Positions 5,821 to 8,889 of a stretch of DNA of 8,889 bases are shown piece after piece (position 1 is the stretch's first letter; each line of letters starts with the position of its first letter). The stretch comes from CAYMCJ01 sp964388985 (GTDB taxonomy: Bacteria > Patescibacteriota > Patescibacteriia > Patescibacteriales > CAYMCJ01), in assembly GCA_964388985.1 (NCBI GenBank), contig CAYMCJ010000044.1, positions 1-8,889 of the forward strand, given 5' to 3'. A program made the translations under genes and the position numbers. The notes beneath the pieces are model-generated. The model was given only the letters and a program-made list of their open reading frames with translations. It was not told where the DNA came from and did not search any database.

Positions 5821-5929
5821 AGAAGTGTTATCCTGACTAACACTTTTATAATATACTATATTTTATAATTTGTCAAGGGTTTTTTAGGTATTTTTTGCTT
5901 TTTGGCTAATTTTGAATAAAAAAAGAGGG
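5821..5929 (-). repeat. duplicated terminator-tail/promoter/operator cassette, copy 2
   Basis: This is the partner of 2562-2672. It has the same order: foot of the preceding terminator, TTTGGCTAATTTT-like linker, TACCTAAAAAACCC, -35, 17-base spacer, -10 and palindrome. The 75 bases nearest the operator carry only 4 differences, two of them in the -35/-10 spacer. Confidence 0.9.
5823..5876 (-). promoter_or_regulatory. promoter P2 with palindromic operator, driving the four-Cys miniprotein
   Basis: The minus strand reads TTGACA (5871-5876), a 17-base spacer, then TATTAT (5848-5853), followed by the inverted repeat AAGTGTTA-n7-TAACACTT (5823-5845). The operator arms and position match P1, so both units should answer to one regulator. 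The inferred transcript starts near 5841 and ends at the terminator near 5610. Confidence 0.85.
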
Positions 5930-5950
5930 CAATGATTGTTTTATTGCCCT
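5918..5950 (-). terminator. rho-independent terminator of the truD-CYTH operon
   Basis: On the minus strand AGGGCAAT-n9-ATTGCCCT, a perfect 8-bp stem, is followed by CTTTTTTT (A-run 5918-5924). It sits about 180 bases after the CYTH stop and directly before promoter cassette copy 2. Confidence 0.9.
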
Positions 5951-6128
5951 TGGTTTATAAACAATCCAATAATTACAGATTCTAAAAAAATTTCTCTTTA
6001 ACACAGCCCTGCTAAATCTACTATAATATTTATATTTAAATTCTTGTATGTATATATTTTATCACCTGCCACACCTGTCTACGCGGCCCGATTTCGCAGT
6101 CTAATCTGTATCTAAACTTATACAAAAA
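5951..6128. other. non-coding tail between the CYTH gene and its terminator, with a GC-rich patch
   Basis: About 180 bases without a convincing ORF on either strand. It is AT-rich apart from 6064-6100, a compact GC-rich patch (ACCTGCCACACCTGTC followed by TACGCGGCCCG) that stands out sharply. The patch contains a short direct repeat of CACCTG. It does not fold into a tRNA that I can recognise. It may be a decayed copy of a dispersed element, or part of the operon's 3' untranslated region. Confidence 0.4.
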
Positions 6129-6677
6129 CTAATTAACAATATATTTTGAATATGGCGAATTATTTTTAAGAAGTAACATAGTAACATAGCCTTTGTGCAA
6201 AATTTGATTTTCTTTAATATTTAATTTATGTATAAATTTTTTTAATTTATCTTTGTTAATATCACTACTGTTTTTAGATTCTATTTCAATAAAATTACCC
6301 AGACCATCAATAACGTCCAAGCAGATAGTTAAACTATCCAATACATATTCTTTTCGATATTTTTTAACTACTATAACTTCTTCCAGTCCCATGGCTTCAA
6401 ACATTTCTATATATTTTTTTAGGTCATCTATTTCAAATTCATATTCTTCCCAAACTCCATCTTTTTTTGATTTGGCGCCCTTGTAAGTCATAAACTTTTT
6501 ATCACCTTCGTCGCGCACTCGTATCAGAAAAGAATAGCCTATTTTTTTATATAAATTAATTTCTCCAAAATATTTATCAACTTGTCCTTTTTCTTTTATT
6601 AATTTTGCTCCAAACTTAATAATATTTTGTTCAATATTATCTAAATTATTTATTTTAGCTCTTATTTCAATCTCCAT
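6129..6677 (-). CDS. CYTH-domain protein (class IV adenylate cyclase / triphosphatase family)
   Basis: This protein of 182 aa is about the usual length for single-domain CYTH proteins. It begins with the family's ExEx(K/R)xK strand, MEIEIRAK (Glu2, Glu4, Arg6, Lys8). Further basic and acidic strands expected of the triphosphate tunnel are present: LIRVRDEG, MTYKG, EYEFEIDD, KKYRKEY and the CyaB-like CLDVIDGLGNFIEIE. Family members bind a nucleotide or inorganic triphosphate with divalent metal. Known activities are cAMP synthesis from ATP, thiamine triphosphatase and tripolyphosphatase; the sequence does not decide among them. The CyaB-like GLGxFxEIE end favours the class IV cyclase-like subgroup by similarity only. 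It starts 4 bases after the flavoprotein gene and is the last gene of the operon. Confidence 0.85.
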   Translation of the reverse strand: MEIEIRAKINNLDNIEQNIIKFGAKLIKEKGQVDKYFGEINLYKKIGYSFLIRVRDEGDKKFMTYKGAKSKKDGVWEEYEFEIDDLKKYIEMFEAMGLEEVIVVKKYRKEYVLDSLTICLDVIDGLGNFIEIESKNSSDINKDKLKKFIHKLNIKENQILHKGYVTMLLLKNNSPYSKYIVN

Positions 6678-6681
6678 ATTT

Positions 6682-7815
6682 TTATTTTAAAGCTTTTGTC
6701 GAACAAATTGACGCGCAAGCACCGCAACCAATACATTTATTTTTATTAATACTTATTTTATTATTATGTAACGATATAGCACCCTCTAAACATATATTAA
6801 CACAAGATTTACATTTAACACAAAGCTTTTGATTGTGTTTAGGTATAATTTTATTCATTTGATGAGGGCGAGATATTGTTGGCAATAACATACCTTTGAT
6901 TTCATCTATGGTCATATATCCATTTTTGTTTAACCAGCTATGAAAATCATTGATGAATTTGTTAAAAAAAGTATATCGTTTATTGCCCGCTATATGAGCG
7001 GCAGAATATATTTGTACCGCGCTTGCGCCGGCCATAATCATTTTAATAGCATCTTCTGGAATAGTAACACCACCACAAGCAATGATTGGTATATTTAACT
7101 TTTGAAAAAGATTTGCCACATCGGTAAGCGCTGTATGAAAAATTATTTTGCCAGATAATCCTCCTTTTCCGCTATTTATACCTAATGTCAATTCAGGTTT
7201 ACCACTGCTTATGTCAAAATCTAATACCGGTCCGAAAGTATTAATAGCTACAATAGCATCAACGCCTGCCTTTTCTGCAACTTTAGCTAAATTTACAATA
7301 AAATCAGAATGACCCAATTTCAAGGCAATAGGTGTTTTTATATTTTTTTTAAGAGTTTTTACTAATACGGAAATATGTTCAGAATTTCTCGTTATAAATC
7401 CATGAGCTTCATTGCTGTGAGCGCAACTAATATTTATTTCTATAAAAGGAAAATTATATTTATCAATTATTTTGCAAACATTTAGACAGTCACTTATATC
7501 TCTACCTGATACTGACATTATAATCTTTTTTGTTTTAGATAATTCTTTTAAATATGGCTGCCAGTAAGTTATTAAATTTCCCGTCCACTCACAATTTCTA
7601 ATTATTTTTTCATTTCTATTAATATTGAGATGATATGAGGGGTGAAACTTTCGACCAGGAGCATACTTAAGTCTAGTAGTCCGTGGCACTATGGCTCCAA
7701 CTTCTGATTTTAAAAATTTATCAATCCTTTTCTTATTATTTGTGATAGTGCCTGAACCAAGCCAAATAGGACTTGAAAAAGTGGTTCCTAAAATTTTGCA
7801 TGATAAATCCGCCAT
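6682..7815 (-). CDS. dihydroorotate/dihydropyrimidine dehydrogenase-like flavoprotein with 2x[4Fe-4S] ferredoxin domain
   Basis: This protein of 377 aa has two parts. Residues about 1-315 are a DHOD-like FMN barrel: an N-terminal SPIWLGSGT strand, the active-site loop INISCAHS with Cys131 at the usual catalytic position, GLSGK (219-223), and the FMN phosphate-binding signatures ACGGVT (246-251) and GASAVQIYSA (263-272). Residues about 330-377 form a bacterial ferredoxin domain with two CX2CX2CX3C motifs (Cys332/335/338/342 and Cys361/364/367/371). This arrangement resembles PreA, the catalytic subunit of NAD-dependent dihydropyrimidine dehydrogenase. No PreT or PyrK partner lies in the window, so the electron donor or acceptor may be a separate ferredoxin. 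The pyrimidine substrate is inferred from family only; dihydroorotate is an alternative. It starts 8 bases after the guanylate-kinase-like gene in a tight operon. Confidence 0.85.
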   Translation of the reverse strand: MADLSCKILGTTFSSPIWLGSGTITNNKKRIDKFLKSEVGAIVPRTTRLKYAPGRKFHPSYHLNINRNEKIIRNCEWTGNLITYWQPYLKELSKTKKIIMSVSGRDISDCLNVCKIIDKYNFPFIEINISCAHSNEAHGFITRNSEHISVLVKTLKKNIKTPIALKLGHSDFIVNLAKVAEKAGVDAIVAINTFGPVLDFDISSGKPELTLGINSGKGGLSGKIIFHTALTDVANLFQKLNIPIIACGGVTIPEDAIKMIMAGASAVQIYSAAHIAGNKRYTFFNKFINDFHSWLNKNGYMTIDEIKGMLLPTISRPHQMNKIIPKHNQKLCVKCKSCVNICLEGAISLHNNKISINKNKCIGCGACASICSTKALK

Positions 7816-7823
7816 TTGATAAT

Positions 7824-8447
7824 TTATTTAAATTTTAATTTATTTTCTTGTTCAATCGGTAATTCAATCTCTCGCGATACTTCGCCGACTACTATCTCTG
7901 ATAATTCGTCTCTGTTGCCCCAGTTAACTTCAATAATTCTATCAATCAGTTCTTCTTCGCGCATTTTTTGGATAATTTTTATTTCATCAATTGCTCTATT
8001 TAATCTTATCTCCCGGTCGATATCTTTTTCTGAACCCCTTGATTTCAAATTATGTTCTAAATAATCATTTTCAGCCATTAGTGCAACCGTAAAAATTTTG
8101 TCGCCATACAATTTTTTAAATAATAGAATATTGTCTGGATGAATTTCCGTTAAGACTATTTCATTATTTTCAAGCATCTTATCAATTTGTTTTCGAGAAA
8201 ATCCATACCAATTACCCTCTGATCCGAATGGTTGATGTGCGGCGATAATTTCTCCTTTTTGTTTCATTCTTAAAAAATTGTCAATGGATATGTCCGCTTT
8301 TCTGTCCAAGCCGTCAGATGATCTCTTGGCTCTTGTCGTGTAAACTGTAAGTTCTGCTAAGCGGGGAAATTTATCTTTAATTGCCTGTTTGGCAAAATTT
8401 TTTCCAACTCCAGATGGTCCAACGAGTGCAATTATTTTTCCAGACAT
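7824..8447 (-). CDS. guanylate kinase-like P-loop protein (atypical)
   Basis: This protein of 207 aa is close to the normal guanylate kinase length. It shows the fold's landmarks: P-loop GPSGVGKN (10-17), TTRAKR at about 37-42, a GNWYGFSRKQID segment matching the GNYYGTSR region, and VLTEIHPDN at about the position of VLLDID. Guanylate kinases phosphorylate GMP with ATP. Two departures matter. The Walker A motif ends in Asn17 instead of the Ser/Thr that binds magnesium, and the acidic residue that normally reads the guanine base just before GNYYG is not obvious (QPFGSEGNWYG here). So it may use another substrate or be weakly active. A housekeeping gmk may lie elsewhere. Its start overlaps the end of truD by 16 bases, with no clear Shine-Dalgarno, which suggests coupling. 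Confidence 0.75.
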   Translation of the reverse strand: MSGKIIALVGPSGVGKNFAKQAIKDKFPRLAELTVYTTRAKRSSDGLDRKADISIDNFLRMKQKGEIIAAHQPFGSEGNWYGFSRKQIDKMLENNEIVLTEIHPDNILLFKKLYGDKIFTVALMAENDYLEHNLKSRGSEKDIDREIRLNRAIDEIKIIQKMREEELIDRIIEVNWGNRDELSEIVVGEVSREIELPIEQENKLKFK

Positions 8448-8889
8448 ATGTTATCATTAAATTTTATAAAAATTTGCTTTATTAACATTGTGGCGTAACA
8501 ACCCGTGGGTAGAAAAAATGATACTTGAACGCGATATTTATTTTTATTTAATTCATCTTTTTCAATGCTTATTGGGAAAATAGTTGTTGTCACGAAAAAA
8601 TTACGCGTTTTGGTCTTTTCAAACACGCTATATGTATTTTTATTTATGTCATAAGCATCTACGGTAAAAAGATTAGGCAACATAAAAACATCATCCTTTG
8701 GTAATAATAAACAACCTACTTCGGAGAAGTCGTATTTGTATGTGTTTATTTTTTCGCTGGCTAAATAATCGCTTGCATTTTTATTCCACAAATGACTATT
8801 GTATGAAGAAACAAAAAAAGATAGTTTTGAAAAATTGATTTTTTTAAAATAATTTTTACACAAAACGGAGTTTAATTTTGCTGGTTTTT
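8432..8889 (-). CDS. truD: tRNA pseudouridine synthase D, C-terminal part (truncated by window edge)
   Basis: The frame is open from the right edge for 151 codons to the stop at 8432. An internal TTG at 8863 is not a real start, because the reading continues upstream. Recognisable TruD C-terminal features are FFVSSYNSHLWN (like the FxxxAYQSYLFN helix) and, near the end, VSFFLPTGCYATMLIKQIF, matching the family's LSFxLPxGSYATxxLREL. TruD makes pseudouridine-13 in tRNA-Glu in E. coli; archaeal and eukaryotic relatives act at other sites. The catalytic Asp lies in the missing N-terminal half, so activity cannot be judged. It is the first visible gene of the operon with the guanylate-kinase-like, flavoprotein and CYTH genes. 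Confidence 0.82.
   Translation of the reverse strand, partial: KPAKLNSVLCKNYFKKINFSKLSFFVSSYNSHLWNKNASDYLASEKINTYKYDFSEVGCLLLPKDDVFMLPNLFTVDAYDINKNTYSVFEKTKTRNFFVTTTIFPISIEKDELNKNKYRVQVSFFLPTGCYATMLIKQIFIKFNDNICLEK

Noticed and set aside
2562..5929. Transposon or insertion sequence bounded by the two repeat cassettes
   Set aside because: No transposase gene or target-site duplication is visible. The repeats are direct and each makes sense as a promoter, so a composite element is not supported.
5362..6128. T-box riboswitch upstream of proS
   Set aside because: No AGGGTGGNACCGCG-type box lies between promoter P3 and proS. The GGTGTGGCAGG in the GC-rich patch on the minus strand is only a loose resemblance, and it lies in another transcription unit.
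6064..6128. tRNA or other known structured RNA in the GC-rich patch
   Set aside because: No acceptor/T-arm pattern (GTTCRANNC with matching stems) can be drawn on either strand.
1..8889. CRISPR array
   Set aside because: No series of regularly spaced short repeats is present anywhere in the window.

Overview
The window is AT-rich, and every supported gene lies on the minus strand, so transcription runs from high to low coordinates. The standard code fits: stops are mostly TAA and no in-frame TGA is needed. Strong Shine-Dalgarno sites (AAAGGAGG type) precede several genes. Low GC, compact operons, an archaeal/eukaryotic-type prolyl-tRNA synthetase and TruD suggest a small-genome bacterium, possibly Patescibacteria/CPR. 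That placement is inference; no rRNA or other phylogenetic marker is present.

Layout in order of transcription. (1) 8889-6129 is a tight operon: the 3' end of truD, a guanylate-kinase-like P-loop protein, a dihydroorotate/dihydropyrimidine dehydrogenase-like flavoprotein with a two-cluster ferredoxin tail, and a CYTH-domain protein. It closes with a terminator at 5918-5950. (2) 5876-5610 is an autonomous mini-transcription unit: a consensus promoter with a palindromic operator, a 43-codon ORF with four cysteines, and a terminator. (3) 5539-2661 is a promoter with a different palindrome, a Thermus/archaeal-type ProRS, a radical SAM/SPASM enzyme, a 9-codon ORF with a perfect Shine-Dalgarno, and a terminator. 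(4) 2617-1117 is a near-copy of the promoter/operator of unit 2. It drives a 44-aa membrane miniprotein overlapping a protein related to acyl-ACP reductase and the plant CER1/WAX2 C-terminal domain, then a long-stem terminator. (5) 1064-1 is the N-terminal part of a 7TM-plus-GAF sensor protein that runs off the left edge.

The most unusual block is 1117-5950. Two units, a Cys-rich miniprotein and an acyl-ACP-reductase-like operon, share an almost identical promoter/operator cassette. Between them sits a SPASM maturase co-transcribed with an aminoacyl-tRNA synthetase. The acyl-reductase-like gene is far richer in GC than its surroundings, which suggests horizontal acquisition. A link between the Cys-rich peptide and the SPASM enzyme (a possible RiPP system) is a hypothesis, not something the sequence proves.
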